From: Acidobacteriota bacterium
GTDB taxonomy: Bacteria > Acidobacteriota > Thermoanaerobaculia > Multivoradales > J023
DNA: 64,000 bases
Direction: 5' to 3'
Assembly (NCBI GenBank): GCA_029263395.1
Contig: JAJCXO010000285.1
Coordinates: forward strand, 1 to 64,000
The translations under genes and the position numbers were made by a program. Numbering within the stretch: position 1 is the stretch's first letter; each line of letters opens with the position of its first letter. Shown in pieces: positions 63,617 to 64,000 of this stretch. A model generated the notes under the pieces. It did not search any database, had not been told where the DNA came from, and was given only the letters and a program-made list of their open reading frames with translations.

Positions 63617-64000
63617 CTACATCTGAACGATGCGCGGAGTGATGAAGATCATCAGCTCGTCGTTCTGGTCAATACGGGATCGATTCTTGAACAAGTGACC
63701 AAGAATCGGGATATTTGCCAGGCCGGGCAGCCTATCTTGGGATTGGTTGGCGGAAACTTCGTAAATTCCGCCAATGACAGCTGTTCCGCCATCGCGGACG
63801 ATAACTTTGGTTGAAGCCTCCCGCGTCGAGATCGGGGAGTTGGTTGCACCAACGACCGCCAAACCGGGCTGTGGCGATCTTTTGGCAACTGTGATTTCCA
63901 TCATCACTGTGCCTTCAGCAGTCACTTGCGGCGTCACGGTCAGTTGCAAGGTCGCATTGACGTATTGGACTGAGACCGTTCGGTTGGTGACCGTCTGAAT
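63617..64000 (-). CDS. pilQ: Type IV pilus secretin PilQ, C-terminal part (cut by window edge)
   Basis: The last about 127 residues of a secretin; the 5' part lies beyond position 64000. Visible are TLQLTVTPQVTAEGTVMMEI, REASTKVIVRDGGTAVIGGIY, RLPGLANIPILGHLFKNRS and ELMIFITPRIVQM, which are the secretin core signature including the VPxLGxIPxLGxLF-like motif. PilQ forms the outer-membrane channel for type IV pili. Upstream pilM-P genes are expected outside the window. Confidence 0.92.
   Translation of the reverse strand: MQTVTNRTVSVQYVNATLQLTVTPQVTAEGTVMMEITVAKRSPQPGLAVVGATNSPISTREASTKVIVRDGGTAVIGGIYEVSANQSQDRLPGLANIPILGHLFKNRSRIDQNDELMIFITPRIVQM

Overview
The window is a GC-rich (by eye about 60%), densely coded bacterial chromosome segment from a Gram-negative organism: it has a PilQ secretin end, lipoproteins, an outer-membrane-barrel protein and a Ccm cytochrome c maturation system. 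The CcmE variant (CxxxY instead of the heme-binding histidine), the many secreted propeller, beta-helix and Ig-like proteins, the C-terminal F-x-DGFE-x-GD motif and the general gene style suggest Acidobacteriota, perhaps Thermoanaerobaculia. That placement is inference; there is no rRNA or other marker gene here. I saw no tRNA, rRNA, CRISPR array, intact transposase or prophage.

Left part (1-20 kb). A single-domain response regulator lies downstream of a giant soluble histidine kinase of about 1,940 residues. Next come a fatty-acid-type thiolase and enoyl-CoA hydratase pair and a class I fructose-bisphosphate aldolase. On the plus strand follow an MBL-fold hydrolase, an unrecognised 1,184-residue protein and a pentapeptide-repeat protein, which look like one cassette. 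Then come dihydrolipoyl dehydrogenase (E3) and a 2-oxoacid dehydrogenase E2, and a CadC-like membrane regulator on the opposite strand.

Accessory part (20-33 kb). Secreted proteins of unknown function, a cysteine-rich exported peptide, an orphan Phd-type antitoxin, a TPR gene remnant, a HicB-like/VapC pair whose toxin is cut off, a truncated secreted protein fused to that cut, a DUF6624 protein, an AAA/DUF4143 ATPase with a striking inverted repeat, and a 14-repeat BNR-type propeller protein. A degenerate 27-bp repeat is scattered through this part. The region looks recombined and decaying.

Middle (33-47.7 kb). Prolyl oligopeptidase, DUF418-type membrane protein, exported TPR protein, barrel protein, nitronate monooxygenase, a V4R-like cysteine-containing protein, two divergent secreted proteins sharing the C-terminal tag, and a NarL/NarX-type two-component pair behind a membrane protein.

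Right part (47.9-64 kb). ccmC-ccmD-ccmE-ccmF on the plus strand, then a long run of minus-strand housekeeping genes: PilQ (cut by the window edge), three cell-surface lipoproteins with IPT/TIG or Ig-like domains, a TPR protein overlapping a Roadblock/LC7 protein, accB, accC, thiE, an NSS sodium symporter with its tiny partner subunit (not recognised by size-filtered gene finding), shikimate kinase and a metallophosphoesterase. Many of these overlap or abut and are likely co-transcribed.
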